A stretch of DNA of 64,000 nucleotides from Alteriqipengyuania abyssalis (GTDB taxonomy: Bacteria > Pseudomonadota > Alphaproteobacteria > Sphingomonadales > Sphingomonadaceae): positions 1-64,000 of the forward strand of contig NZ_JAHWXP010000001.1 in NCBI RefSeq assembly GCF_019857185.1, given 5' to 3'. Under the pieces are notes generated by a model. The model did no database searches, had not been told where the DNA came from, and saw only the letters and a list, made by a program, of their open reading frames with translations. Below are positions 7,043-16,758 of the stretch, one piece after another. The position numbers and the translations under genes are program-made. The number at the start of each line of letters is the position of its first letter. Position 1 is the stretch's first letter.

Positions 7043-10000
7043 ATGTCATTTGCGAAATCCGTCTCACTGCTGTTGGCCGGGGTTGCAGGCGGTGTCATGG
7101 CCGTGCCGACGGCAGCCGTTGCGCAGGGAGAGGTTGCCTCCACCAAGCAGCAATTCGCCATTCCGGCAGGCACGCTCAAGGGCGCACTCGACCGCTGGAC
7201 GCGTCAGTCGCGCCGCGAACTGGTCTATCGCGAGGCGGATATCGCAGAGGTTCGCAGTCAGGGTGTCTCCGGGGTCTTCACGCCGGAAGAGGCGCTGATG
7301 AGGATTCTCGACGGGACGGGCTTCGGCGTCGCCTTTCACGAGAGCGGCGCGATCGCGATCGTCCGGCAGGAGGCGCGGGGAAACGCCACCCCCGAAATCC
7401 TCGTCACCGGAAAGCGCAACTGGTCGCTCAACACCGGCATCGAACGTAGCGAGGACGACAGCCAGCCGTTCATCGTCCTCACCCAGAAGGACATTCAGGA
7501 GTCCGGCGCGCCGGATCTCGACACCTTCCTGCGCAACCAGCTGAACGTGAATTCCGCCCCCTCGACCAGCGATATGAGCGGGCGGACCAATTACACCCAG
7601 CGCGGCCTCAGCAATATCAACCTGCGCGGTCTCGGTTCGCGCGATACGCTGATCCTGGTCGACGGGCGCAGGCAGCCGGGAATCAATCTGGGGCAGGGGC
7701 AGATCAACCAGCCGCAAATCACCGGCATCCCGCTGGCCGCGGTCGAACGGATCGAGGTGCTCGCCTCCTCCGCCTCGGGCCTTTACGGCAGCGGCGCGAG
7801 CGGGGGCGTCATCAACATTATCCTGCGCCGCGACTATCAGGGTGCGGAGATCAGCGCCAACTACTCCGACACCTATGATTTCGCGCAGCCTGACTTCCGC
7901 ATCGACTTCACCGGCGCGACCACGATCGAGGGTGGGCGGACCAACATTTCGTTCACCGGCAGCTGGCGCAAGCAGGCCCCGCTGCTCTACGGCGATCGTT
8001 CGGAACTGTTCGAGCGCGGGCGTCAGCGCATTCTCGAAAACGATCCCACGTTCTTCTACGGTGCGTTTCCGCCCTCCGGCGCGACCCCTAATATCCAGAC
8101 CGTCGACGGAAGCCCGCTTCAGCTCGATCCCGAATATGGCGGTACGCTGTTCGACAGCCCGATCGCTTATGTGCCCAATGGCTATCGCGGGGTGGCGCTG
8201 GACGGGGTCGATCCGCTGATCGCGACGATCGGCAGTTACAATTTCGATCAGCCGATCAGCGCCGTTGGCGAAGGGAAGCTCGCGCCGCTGCTCTACGGTG
8301 CGGAAAATCTCGCCGGCACCCTCGCCGTGCGGCGCGAGTTCAACGACTGGCTGAGCGTCTATGTCGAAGGCGCGGCCTCGCGGGCGATCTCGCGCACCAC
8401 GGTTACGCGCGCTCCTTCGAGCGTGACGCTGCTTGCCGATGCGCCGAACAATCCCTTCGCACAGGATATCAGCGTCGCACTGCCGCAGGGCGATGCCGAG
8501 GCCGACGTATCGAGCCGGAACGACCAGCTGCGCGGGGTCGCCGGCGCGATCGTGAAGCTGCCGTATGACTGGCAGGCGGTGGCCGACTTTTCCTGGTCGA
8601 AGAACCGCTACACCGCAGACAAGTCGCCTTCCAACTACACCCCCGGCCTGACCCTTCTGCTGGGGTCGGGATCGCAGGATGTGCTGCGCGACCTGCGGCT
8701 CGATCCACTCGACCTGACCTATATCGACAGCGATTTCGGCTCGATCACGACGCCCGCCACCACCACCATCGCGACCCAGTCGCTGCGGCTGGCGGGACCG
8801 GTGCCGATCGACCTGCCGGGCGGGCAGCCGCGCATGACGCTGAATGTCGAGCGTTCGGTCGAGGTGGCGGGCAGCGTGATTTCCGCGATTAATAGCGAGT
8901 TTTCGAGCGTGACCTACACGCCCGAGCGCAAGCAGACGATCCTCGCCGGGTTTGCCGAGATCGCCTTCCCGATTATCGGCGCGGATAACGGGGTTCCGCT
9001 GATCCGCTCGCTCGAACTGCGGATCGCCGCCCGGCACGAGCGGTACAAGGGCGAAGGCGCGCTGGCCAATATCATTTGCCAGTTCGGGTTCGGCGCGCTG
9101 CCCAGCGACGACATCTATCAGGATTGCCCGCCGCAGGGGGCGGACCTCGGCCTGGCGACGACCGAGAACAGCCATACGGACCCGTCGGTCAGTGTGCGCT
9201 GGTCGCCGATTGAGGACGTGACCTTCCGCGGCTCCTACACCACCGGCTACCTGCCGCCCACGCTCGACCAGCTGACCAAGCTTCAGGGCGTTCTGGGCGT
9301 GGAGGCTCGCGACCCCCTGCGCGGAGGGGAGCCGATCGGGACGCCGACAGCGTTCGGGTATGAGATCCCGGGCTATTACGGCGGCAACCCCGACGTGAAG
9401 CCGGAAAGCTCCGAGACCTGGACCATCGGCGTGATCCTGACGCCGCGCTTTCTGCCCGGCCTGCGGTTCTCCGCCGACTGGACCCGGATCCGCAAGGAAG
9501 ACAACTACTTCACGCCGAACCTGCTATACGCGACCGACGAAGCCACGCAGGAGGCGCTGGAGATATTCCTCGAACGCTATCCGGACAGGGTGGAGCGTGG
9601 CCCCGCGTCGGACGGCTACGACGTCGGCCCGATCACCTCGATCGATATCTCGATGGCCAACCTCGTCGGGTCGACGGCGGAAGCGGTCGATTTCTCGCTC
9701 GACTACAGCGACGAACTGTTCGGCGGGACAATCGATTTCTCCGCTTCGGCGACCTGGGTGCGCGAATTGTCTGTCGAGACCTATCCGGGCCAGCCCGAGG
9801 AAGACTACGCCGGTGTGAACACGGTGAGTTACGGCCAGGGCTACGGCGAAAACGGCGCGCTGCGCTGGCGCGGCAACGGCAGCATCCGCTGGAGCAAGGG
9901 GCCGCTCTCGATCGCGTGGCAGGGCCGCTATGTCGACAGCTACTACCTCCAACTGGACCGGTCCGTCGTTGCAACCCAGGGCTCGGCCAAGGTGGATAGC

Positions 10001-10183
10001 GTGTTCTATCACGATATCGCGGCAACCTACGATTTCGATCGCGGGCTCAAGGTTCGCGCCGGGATCAACAACGTGCTCGGCAGCAAGCCGCCGATCGACA
10101 CGCTGGCCTCTCCGATCTTCTACAGCCGCAACGCCGATCCGCGGCTGACGAACTTCTATCTGACGCTCACCAAGTCCTTCTGA
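7043..10183 (+). CDS. TonB-dependent receptor with N-terminal STN signalling domain
   Basis: 1046 residues from the ATG at 7043, chosen because it follows GGGGGGTT and starts a clean signal peptide (MSFAKSVSLLLAGVAGG, cleavage near residue 28). Residues about 36-105 form an STN (secretin/TonB N-terminus) domain (FAIPAGTLKGALDRWTRQSR, GVSGVFTPEEALMRIL), the part that contacts FecR in cell-surface signalling. Plug domain about 125-240 with VERIEVLASSASGLYGSG; barrel to the C-terminal Phe (YLTLTKSF). The divergent sigma/FecR pair and the shared promoter motif indicate it is the sensor of that pathway. An M16 peptidase follows 68 bp downstream. Ligand unknown. Confidence 0.95.
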   Translation: MSFAKSVSLLLAGVAGGVMAVPTAAVAQGEVASTKQQFAIPAGTLKGALDRWTRQSRRELVYREADIAEVRSQGVSGVFTPEEALMRILDGTGFGVAFHESGAIAIVRQEARGNATPEILVTGKRNWSLNTGIERSEDDSQPFIVLTQKDIQESGAPDLDTFLRNQLNVNSAPSTSDMSGRTNYTQRGLSNINLRGLGSRDTLILVDGRRQPGINLGQGQINQPQITGIPLAAVERIEVLASSASGLYGSGASGGVINIILRRDYQGAEISANYSDTYDFAQPDFRIDFTGATTIEGGRTNISFTGSWRKQAPLLYGDRSELFERGRQRILENDPTFFYGAFPPSGATPNIQTVDGSPLQLDPEYGGTLFDSPIAYVPNGYRGVALDGVDPLIATIGSYNFDQPISAVGEGKLAPLLYGAENLAGTLAVRREFNDWLSVYVEGAASRAISRTTVTRAPSSVTLLADAPNNPFAQDISVALPQGDAEADVSSRNDQLRGVAGAIVKLPYDWQAVADFSWSKNRYTADKSPSNYTPGLTLLLGSGSQDVLRDLRLDPLDLTYIDSDFGSITTPATTTIATQSLRLAGPVPIDLPGGQPRMTLNVERSVEVAGSVISAINSEFSSVTYTPERKQTILAGFAEIAFPIIGADNGVPLIRSLELRIAARHERYKGEGALANIICQFGFGALPSDDIYQDCPPQGADLGLATTENSHTDPSVSVRWSPIEDVTFRGSYTTGYLPPTLDQLTKLQGVLGVEARDPLRGGEPIGTPTAFGYEIPGYYGGNPDVKPESSETWTIGVILTPRFLPGLRFSADWTRIRKEDNYFTPNLLYATDEATQEALEIFLERYPDRVERGPASDGYDVGPITSIDISMANLVGSTAEAVDFSLDYSDELFGGTIDFSASATWVRELSVETYPGQPEEDYAGVNTVSYGQGYGENGALRWRGNGSIRWSKGPLSIAWQGRYVDSYYLQLDRSVVATQGSAKVDSVFYHDIAATYDFDRGLKVRAGINNVLGSKPPIDTLASPIFYSRNADPRLTNFYLTLTKSF

Positions 10184-10251
10184 TCCGTAGCTGCGGGCTG
10201 GCACGATCACGTGCCGGCCCGCACCTGCGCGCATTCCCCCGGAGCCACACC

Positions 10252-13161
10252 ATGAACCTCAAAGCCCTTTTCCTTGCCGGCTGCGCATTGTCGCTGCTTC
10301 CCCTCCCGGTTGCGGTCCAGGCACAGGAAGCCGCGCAGGACACCGCTGCGCAAGCAGCGGATGCCGTCGAGGCGACGACCCCGCTCGAAACCTTCGTTTC
10401 GCAGATCGACATCCCCTATGCCGAGTTCACGCTCGACAACGGCCTGACCGTGATCGTCCACACCGACCGGACCACACCCGAGGTTTCGATCGGCGTATGG
10501 TACGATGTCGGATCGAGGAACGAGCCCGAGGGGCGCAGCGGCTTCGCCCACCTGTTCGAACACCTGATGTTCAACGGCAGTGAGAACGTGCCGGGCGACT
10601 TCTTCAAGCCGCTGGAAGAAGCCGGCGCGACCGGGATCAACGGCACCACCAGTAACGACCGGACGAACTATTACGAGACCGTGCCGGTCTCCGCGCTGGA
10701 GCGCGCACTGTTCATGGAATCGGACCGGATGGGCTACCTGCTGGGCGCGGTGACGCAGGAGGTGCTGGATGAACAGCGCGGCGTCGTCCAGAACGAGAAG
10801 CGGCAGGGGGAGGACAACCCCTATTCGGTGATCAGCGACCGGATGACCGCGACGCTTTATCCCGCAGACCACCCCTATGGGCACAGCGTGATCGGATCGA
10901 TGGCCGATCTCGATGCCGCCAATCTCGACGATGTGAGGGGCTGGTTCCGAAGTCATTACGGCCCCAACAACGCGATCCTCGTGCTTGCCGGCGATATCGG
11001 CGAGGAAGAGGCGCGCCGGGTGGTGACGAAGTATTTCGGCGCGATCCCGCGCGGGCCGGAAAACCCGGAAATCGTCGCGCCCGTGCCGACCCTTCCCGAA
11101 CGGATCGACGAGACGGTAACCGCGCCGGTCACCCAGCCCACCATCGTGCGCACATGGGCCGTGCCGGGTTACGACAATACCGATGCCCTCGGCCTCGATG
11201 TCGTGGCGGGCGTGCTGGGGCAGATCGACAATGCGCTGCTCGACCGGGTGCTGGTGCGCGAGCGCAAGCTGTTCGACCGCATCGGGACCGAGAATTCGAC
11301 CCTCGCCCGGGGCGGTACCTTCACCATCCGTGGACAGGTGGCCGAGGGGGTCGATCCCGAGGTCGCAGGCAAGGCGCTGGACGAGACGATCGCACAGTTC
11401 CTGTCCCGCAAGCCGACCGAGGACGAAGTGACCCGGTGGGTGACGCGGTTCGTTGTCGGCTATGCGATGGGGCAGGAATCGCTCGCCGGACGCGGTCAGG
11501 CGCTGGCCAATGGCAAGGTCCTGATCGGCGATACCGACGCCTACCGCCGCGATATCGACTTCTACGCCCGGCAGACGCCTCAGGATGCGTTCGACACGGC
11601 ACGCAAATGGCTGACCCGCCCGGTTTACGCGCTGACCGTGGTGCCCGGCGCGCGGATCGTGGAAGAGGATGCCGCGACGCGGTCGGAAACGCCGTCGGCA
11701 CAGACGCCCTCCGCAGAGGCGAGCACTGAGGCGACTGGGGTCGTGCGCAAGCAGCGCATGCCGATGCCGCCGCTGGGCGAGCCGAGCGGAACACGCTTCC
11801 CCGAGGTGACTCGCACGACGCTGTCGAACGGTATCGAGGTGATCTACGCGCAGAAGGACACCGTGCCCTTCACGCAGATCTCGCTCAATTTTCCGGTCGG
11901 CACCGCGGTGGACGCGCCGAGCGAGGATGGCCTGTTCGGAATGATGATGGCGACGCTCGACCAGGGCATTCCCGGTCGCGATTCCGCCTCGATCGAAGCC
12001 GAGAAGGAACGGCTGGGCCTCTCGCTCGGCGGCGGGGCCACGGTCGATGAAAGCTCGGTCTATGTCCTGACCCCGTCGATCAACCTCTCATCCGCGCTGG
12101 ATCTGATGGGCAGCGTGGTGAAGGAGCCGACCTTCCCGCAGGAAGAGATCGACCGGCTGCGCCGCGATTATCTGACCCGCTATGACAACAGCCGGATCCT
12201 GCCCGACGCACTGGTGCAGGAGGTCCTGCCGCGCCTGATCGACGCCAATTCGCCCTATGCGATCCATCAAGGCATGGGCGATCCCGCGGTTCTCGCCAGC
12301 ATCACGCCCGCGCAGCTCGACGCGTCGCACGACGAATGGGTCCGACCCGAGGGCGCCCGGATCTTCGTGGTCAGCGATCTACCGCTGGCGCAGCTCCAGC
12401 CCGGACTAGAAGAGGAATTCGGTACCTGGGAGGTCGCCGGTACGGCGCCGCCCATGCCCACGCGGGCGGCGCCCGATCCGGCCCCGCCGCAGATCGTCCT
12501 CATCGACCGGGTGGATTCGGCCCAGACCACGATTGCGGGCGGCCAGCTGGTCGAAGGCGTGACCAGCGACGATCTCGTCTCACTGGACCTCGCCGACCAG
12601 GTGCTGGGCAGCGGATTCCTCAGCCGGATCAACATGAACCTGCGCGAGGACAAGCACTGGGCCTATGGGGCGAGCGGCAGCTTCGTCGATCAGCTGCAGG
12701 AGACATCCTATGTCGCCGCCACCAGCGTGCAGCAGGACAAGGCCGGCCCTGCGGTGGACGAGCTGCGCAAGGAGGTGACCGATTTCGTCACCACCCGCCC
12801 GATCAGCCAGGAAGAGCTCGATTTCGTGCGCGACAGCCGCCTGCGTTCGATGAGCAGCTGGTTCAGTTCGGCTGGCGGTGTGCTGGCGGGCATGCAGGAA
12901 AACGTGCGTCGCGGACGGCCCGACGATTATTACGCGACGCTGGGCGAGGAGTACAAGACGGTGGAGCTGGACGAGCTACGCGCCGATGTGAAGGCCGCGC
13001 TCGCGCCATCGCAGTGGGTGTGGGTCGTCGTCGGCGATGCCGACATCGTCAAGCCGCAGCTCGAGCCGCTGGGACTGCCGATCACCGTGCTGAAGCCCGA
13101 GGACGTGCTGCCGCCTTTCCGCAGCGGCGATTCGGGCGACGCGGAAGAACCCGAGGGCTGA
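10252..13161 (+). CDS. periplasmic M16-family zinc metallopeptidase, two-domain
   Basis: 969 residues. Signal peptide about 1-24 (LPLPVAVQAQ). The first M16 domain has the inverted zinc motif H100-L-F-E-H104 in GFAHLFEHLMFNGS and a later Glu ligand near EVLDEQRGVVQNEKRQ. The second M16 repeat (about 520-940) lacks the HxxEH motif and is structural, as in other pitrilysin-like proteins. The downstream position after the STN receptor suggests cotranscription; M16 peptidases next to TonB receptors are thought to process imported peptides or the receptor itself, but no substrate can be named. Confidence 0.94.
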   Translation: MNLKALFLAGCALSLLPLPVAVQAQEAAQDTAAQAADAVEATTPLETFVSQIDIPYAEFTLDNGLTVIVHTDRTTPEVSIGVWYDVGSRNEPEGRSGFAHLFEHLMFNGSENVPGDFFKPLEEAGATGINGTTSNDRTNYYETVPVSALERALFMESDRMGYLLGAVTQEVLDEQRGVVQNEKRQGEDNPYSVISDRMTATLYPADHPYGHSVIGSMADLDAANLDDVRGWFRSHYGPNNAILVLAGDIGEEEARRVVTKYFGAIPRGPENPEIVAPVPTLPERIDETVTAPVTQPTIVRTWAVPGYDNTDALGLDVVAGVLGQIDNALLDRVLVRERKLFDRIGTENSTLARGGTFTIRGQVAEGVDPEVAGKALDETIAQFLSRKPTEDEVTRWVTRFVVGYAMGQESLAGRGQALANGKVLIGDTDAYRRDIDFYARQTPQDAFDTARKWLTRPVYALTVVPGARIVEEDAATRSETPSAQTPSAEASTEATGVVRKQRMPMPPLGEPSGTRFPEVTRTTLSNGIEVIYAQKDTVPFTQISLNFPVGTAVDAPSEDGLFGMMMATLDQGIPGRDSASIEAEKERLGLSLGGGATVDESSVYVLTPSINLSSALDLMGSVVKEPTFPQEEIDRLRRDYLTRYDNSRILPDALVQEVLPRLIDANSPYAIHQGMGDPAVLASITPAQLDASHDEWVRPEGARIFVVSDLPLAQLQPGLEEEFGTWEVAGTAPPMPTRAAPDPAPPQIVLIDRVDSAQTTIAGGQLVEGVTSDDLVSLDLADQVLGSGFLSRINMNLREDKHWAYGASGSFVDQLQETSYVAATSVQQDKAGPAVDELRKEVTDFVTTRPISQEELDFVRDSRLRSMSSWFSSAGGVLAGMQENVRRGRPDDYYATLGEEYKTVELDELRADVKAALAPSQWVWVVVGDADIVKPQLEPLGLPITVLKPEDVLPPFRSGDSGDAEEPEG

Positions 13162-13190
13162 TCGCCGACAGGCGCGATCCGTGACAGCGA

Positions 13191-13225
13191 AGAGCGGCAG
13201 GCCTGCATGGGGTCTGCCGCTCTTT
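13191..13225 (+). terminator. terminator of the M16 peptidase gene
   Basis: Stem AGAGCGGCAG/CTGCCGCTCT (10 bp, extendable by GCC/GGT) with a 13-base interval, followed by TTTG, 30 bp after the peptidase stop codon. The U-run is short. Confidence 0.7.
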
Positions 13226-13378
13226 GCATGTCTGGCTGCCACGCGCTGCTGAAGAGCGGCGCGCTGGCGGAGCCGGGGTATGTGGCGCCGCTCGGCCTTG
13301 GCAAAATGGGTGAGGGGAGGCGTCTGCATCAGCTGTGCAGGCCTGCCAGAGTGCTCTGCTGAAAGGGGACTCCCGACT

Positions 13379-13427
13379 AAAACCCGGCCGCAGCCGATAC
13401 GGCAAGGCGTCGTGCGGGATGGGTTTT
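13379..13427 (-). terminator. hairpin downstream of tRNA-Pro, probable terminator
   Basis: Outer arms AAAACCC/GGGTTTT and inner arms CCGCA/TGCGG form a long interrupted stem. On the minus strand the structure ends in GGGTTTT, as expected for a terminator 16 bp after the tRNA-Pro 3' end. The rest of 13226-13443 shows nothing else. Confidence 0.6.
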
Positions 13428-13443
13428 AAGGGGGTAATTCCAC

Positions 13444-13520
13444 TGGTCGGGAAGACAGGATTCGAACCTGCGACCCCCACACCCCCAGTGTGATGCGCTA
13501 CCAGGCTGCGCTACTTCCCG
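13444..13520 (-). tRNA. tRNA-Pro (anticodon GGG)
   Basis: A full cloverleaf on the minus strand: acceptor CGGGAAG/CTTCCCG, D arm GCGC-AGCCTGGTA-GCGC, anticodon stem TCACA/TGTGG with loop CTGGGGG (anticodon GGG), T arm GCAGG-TTCGAAT-CCTGT, and an encoded ACCA end at 13447-13444. It reads CCC and CCU proline codons. Confidence 0.97.
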
Positions 13521-13764
13521 AGCAGTGGAAGGGGGCCTATAGGCGCGCACTTCGCGGCTGGCAATGCCCGTTTGCCACTGTTTGTGAATGCTGGCCGGAA
13601 GGCGCGCTGCGCCGCAGATTGCTCTTGTCTCCCAAGGCTGCTAGGCGCGCGGGTCTGGAGGGCTGGTGGCGCTGCAGCGGGATGGATTTGTTTCCGCCCG
13701 GCTTGTGCTCGCCACATGGACGCTCCATTTCTACACTCGGATTTCAACAGGTACCCGTACCCTC

Positions 13765-14079
13765 ATGCTCGACCTTATGACCGCCGCGGCCAGCGCATCA
13801 GCGCCCCCGGCCTGGATCCAGTTCCTGCCCTTCGTGGGCATGATCCTCATCTTCTGGTTCCTGATCATCCGCCCGCAGATGAAGCGGCAGAAGGAACACC
13901 AGGAAAAGATCGGCGGCCTCAAGAAGGGCGACCGGGTGGTCACCGCAGGCGGACTGATCGGCAAGATCGTCGCCGTGCGTGACGATGAGGTCGAGCTGGA
14001 ACTGGCGCGCGATGTGCGGGTCAAGGCCGTGAAGAGCACGATCGGCGACGTGATCCTGCCCAAAGCCAGCAACGACTGA
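13765..14079 (+). CDS. yajC: preprotein translocase subunit YajC
   Basis: 104 residues from ATG 13765 (the reading frame is open upstream but without family similarity). One transmembrane helix (about 19-37, FLPFVGMILIFWFLIIRP) and the conserved cytoplasmic region QMKRQKEHQEKIGGLKKGDRV...TAGGLIGKI. YajC binds SecD and SecF in the holo-translocon. secD starts 20 bp downstream and secF follows, the usual order. The 244 bp between tRNA-Pro and yajC hold the promoter; no other gene is seen there. Confidence 0.95.
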   Translation: MLDLMTAAASASAPPAWIQFLPFVGMILIFWFLIIRPQMKRQKEHQEKIGGLKKGDRVVTAGGLIGKIVAVRDDEVELELARDVRVKAVKSTIGDVILPKASND

Positions 14080-14099
14080 GCGCGAAGAGGCTTCTACCA

Positions 14100-15698
14100 A
14101 TGCTCGAATTTCCGCGCTGGCGTAAGATCTGGTTGTGGGCGTTGACCCTGGCGGTGGCGGCGTGCGCCATCCCTTCGTTCTTCTCCATCGCCAACATTCC
14201 TTTTCCGCGCAGCCTGCCCGATCCGACGGTCAATCTCGGGCTCGACCTTGCCGGTGGCAGCCACATCCTGCTGGAAGCGCAGCCCGCACAGGTCGCGGCG
14301 CAGCGGCTTGAAAATCTGGAGGAATCGGTCCGCACCGCAATGCGCGATGCGAACCCCGAGATCCGCATCGGCGATCTTTCGACCCGGGGCGGGCGCCTGT
14401 CTTTCATGCTCGACGATCCGAGCGAGATCGACCGGGCGCGCGAAGTCCTCACCCCGCTGATGAATGGCACCGGGCTGACCCGCCAGTGGGAGCTGAGCGT
14501 GGTCGATACCAGCCGGATCGTGCTCACCCCCACCGCACAGGGCCTCGACGAGGCGGTGACCCAGGCGATGGACAGCGCGACCGACGTGGTCCGCCGCCGG
14601 ATCGACGAACTGGGCACGCGCGAGCCGACCATCCTGCGCCAGGGCGACACCCGCATCGTGGTCCAGGTGCCGGGCCTGCAGGATCCCGAACAGCTCAAGG
14701 AACTGCTCGGCCAGACTGCGAAGCTCGAATTCAAGCTGGTCGATGAGGAAGCCCTGCCAAGCGACGTTGCCGAGGGTATCGCCCCTCCGGGCAGCGAGAT
14801 CTTCCCCTTTGCACAAGGCTCAGCATTCGAAGGCAGCAGCATTGCTGTTCGCCGGCTTGGCGGCATTCAGGGTGACAGCCTGGTCAATGCGCAGGCCGGG
14901 GTCGACCCGCAGGACAACAGCAATATCGTCAACATCCAGTTCGACAGCCAGGGCGGCCAGCGTTTCGCCCAGCTGACGACGCAGAACGTGGGTAAGCCCT
15001 TCGCGATCATCCTCGACGGTGAAGTGCTTTCCGCACCCAACATCAACGAGCCTATTCGTGGCGGCGCGGCGCGCATTTCTGGCGGGTTCACCGCCGACAG
15101 CGCCAACGCACTCGCCATCTCGCTGCGTTCGGGTGCGCTGCCGGTCGATCTCTCGATCGTCGAGGAACGCACCGTCGGGCCCGACCTTGGCGCCGACTCG
15201 ATCCGTGCCGGCCTGCTCGCGATGGGCATCGGTTCGCTGCTGGTGGTCGCGCTGATGATCGTTACCTATGGCCGCTTCGGGGTCTATGCGACCTGCGCGC
15301 TGGTCATCAACGTGATCATGATCCTGGGTATCATGGCGGCGCTCAACACAACGCTGACGCTGCCCGGTATTGCCGGTTTCGTGCTGACGATCGGCGCGGC
15401 GGTGGACGCCAACGTGCTTATCAACGAACGCATTCGTGAAGAACGAAAGCGCGGGCGGCGTGTCGTCACCGCGGTGGAGAACGGCTACCGCGAGGCAAGC
15501 CGTGCGATCTATGATGCGAACATCACCAACTTCATTGCCGGGGTGCTGCTGTTCCTGTTCGGCTCGGGTCCGATCCGCGGCTTCGCGGTGGTCCTGATCA
15601 TCGGCCTGTTCACCAGCGTGTTCACCGGCGTGACCATGACCCGTATGTGGGTCGCGGGCTGGCTCAAGGCCAAGCGTCCGCGCGAAATCAACATCTGA
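14100..15698 (+). CDS. secD: protein translocase subunit SecD
   Basis: 532 residues. First transmembrane helix about 9-28, large periplasmic P1 region (about 30-350, with NLGLDLAGGSHILLE), then five helices in the C-terminal third, including TIGAAVDANVLINERIREE, the conserved D-A-N-V-L-I motif. SecD uses the proton motive force to help pull secreted proteins across the inner membrane. It lies in yajC-secD-secF with 19-20 bp gaps. Confidence 0.97.
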   Translation: MLEFPRWRKIWLWALTLAVAACAIPSFFSIANIPFPRSLPDPTVNLGLDLAGGSHILLEAQPAQVAAQRLENLEESVRTAMRDANPEIRIGDLSTRGGRLSFMLDDPSEIDRAREVLTPLMNGTGLTRQWELSVVDTSRIVLTPTAQGLDEAVTQAMDSATDVVRRRIDELGTREPTILRQGDTRIVVQVPGLQDPEQLKELLGQTAKLEFKLVDEEALPSDVAEGIAPPGSEIFPFAQGSAFEGSSIAVRRLGGIQGDSLVNAQAGVDPQDNSNIVNIQFDSQGGQRFAQLTTQNVGKPFAIILDGEVLSAPNINEPIRGGAARISGGFTADSANALAISLRSGALPVDLSIVEERTVGPDLGADSIRAGLLAMGIGSLLVVALMIVTYGRFGVYATCALVINVIMILGIMAALNTTLTLPGIAGFVLTIGAAVDANVLINERIREERKRGRRVVTAVENGYREASRAIYDANITNFIAGVLLFLFGSGPIRGFAVVLIIGLFTSVFTGVTMTRMWVAGWLKAKRPREINI

Positions 15699-15717
15699 CG
15701 GGGCATCGAGTAACATC

Positions 15718-16695
15718 ATGAAACTTCTCAAGCTCGTTCCCGACGACACCAACATCCTCTTCCTGCGCTGGCGGGTGCCGTTCTACATCGTCAGCGTGAT
15801 CCTGATGATCCTGAGCTGGGTCGCGGTGTTCACCATGGGCCTCAACTACGGGGTCGACTTCGCCGGTGGTCAGGAAGTGCGTCTGACCTTCCAGCAGCAG
15901 AAGGAAGCCCCGATCCCGCAGCTGCGCGATCTGGTCGGCGACCTTGGCTATGGCGAGCCGGTGGTGCAGGAATTCGGCCAGCCCAACCAGGTCTCGATCC
16001 GCGTGCCGCTGCCCGAGGATGTCGAGAACACGCCCGGCGCGGCGACCGAGATCGGCAACAAGGTGATTGCCGCGATCGACCAGCAATATCCCGACGCGCG
16101 GACCGACGGTAACGACACCGTTTCCGGCAAGGTCGCGGGCGAGTTCCGGGAGCGCGCGCTGTGGGCGCTGCTGGCCGCGATGGCCGCGATCGCGATCTAT
16201 ATCTGGGTCCGCTTCGAATGGCAGTTCGGGGTGGGCGCGCTGTTCGCGCTGGTCCACGATGTCTCGCTGACGATGGGCTTCTTCGCGATCACCCAGCTGG
16301 AATTCAGCCTGCAGATCATCGCCGCGATCCTCGCCATCATCGGCTATTCGCTGAACGATACCATCGTCGTATATGACCGTATCCGCGAGAACCTGAAGAA
16401 GTTTCGCAAGATGCCCGTGCCCGAGCTGCTCGACCTGTCGGTCAACGAGACGCTGGCACGTACAATCATGACCTCGCTGACGCTGCTGGTCGCGCTGATC
16501 CCGCTGCTGCTGTTCGGCCCGGCCAGCCTGTTCGGCATGGTCGCTGCGATCACGCTGGGGATCTTTATCGGGACCTACAGCTCGATCTACATGGCCGCAC
16601 CGATCCTGATCTGGATGGGGGTGACCGGCACCAGCTTCGTGCCCCAGGAAAGCAAGGCCGATCAGCAGGAGAAGGTCGCCCGCGGCGAAGCCTGA
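15718..16695 (+). CDS. secF: protein translocase subunit SecF
   Basis: 325 residues with six predicted helices, the first at about 20-40. Family hallmarks are MGLNYGVDFAGGQEVRL near residue 40 and IIGYSLNDTIVVYDRIREN (about 205-223). It is the partner of SecD; the gene ends the operon and is followed by a terminator at 16719. Confidence 0.97.
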   Translation: MKLLKLVPDDTNILFLRWRVPFYIVSVILMILSWVAVFTMGLNYGVDFAGGQEVRLTFQQQKEAPIPQLRDLVGDLGYGEPVVQEFGQPNQVSIRVPLPEDVENTPGAATEIGNKVIAAIDQQYPDARTDGNDTVSGKVAGEFRERALWALLAAMAAIAIYIWVRFEWQFGVGALFALVHDVSLTMGFFAITQLEFSLQIIAAILAIIGYSLNDTIVVYDRIRENLKKFRKMPVPELLDLSVNETLARTIMTSLTLLVALIPLLLFGPASLFGMVAAITLGIFIGTYSSIYMAAPILIWMGVTGTSFVPQESKADQQEKVARGEA

Positions 16696-16718
16696 CGATC
16701 CGCTTACGTCTGAATTTG

Positions 16719-16757
16719 AGGCCGCTCGTCCCGATGGGGGCGGGCGGCCTTGCTGTT
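16719..16757. terminator. bidirectional terminator between secF and the glycosyltransferase gene
   Basis: A 14-bp stem AGGCCGCTCGTCCC/GGGGCGGGCGGCCT with GATG loop, followed by TGCTGTTTCT on the plus strand. It separates convergent genes. Confidence 0.8.
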
Positions 16758-16758
16758 T

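Noticed and set aside
6835-7179. Long N-terminal extension of the ECF sigma factor to 7179
   Set aside because: The extra 115 residues have no sigma similarity, cover the paired promoter motifs, and run into the TonB receptor gene. ATG 6834 starts exactly where region 2 begins.
13490-13780. 96-codon frame between tRNA-Pro and yajC
   Set aside because: It starts inside the tRNA gene, has no recognisable domain or ribosome site, and ends within yajC; treated as chance.
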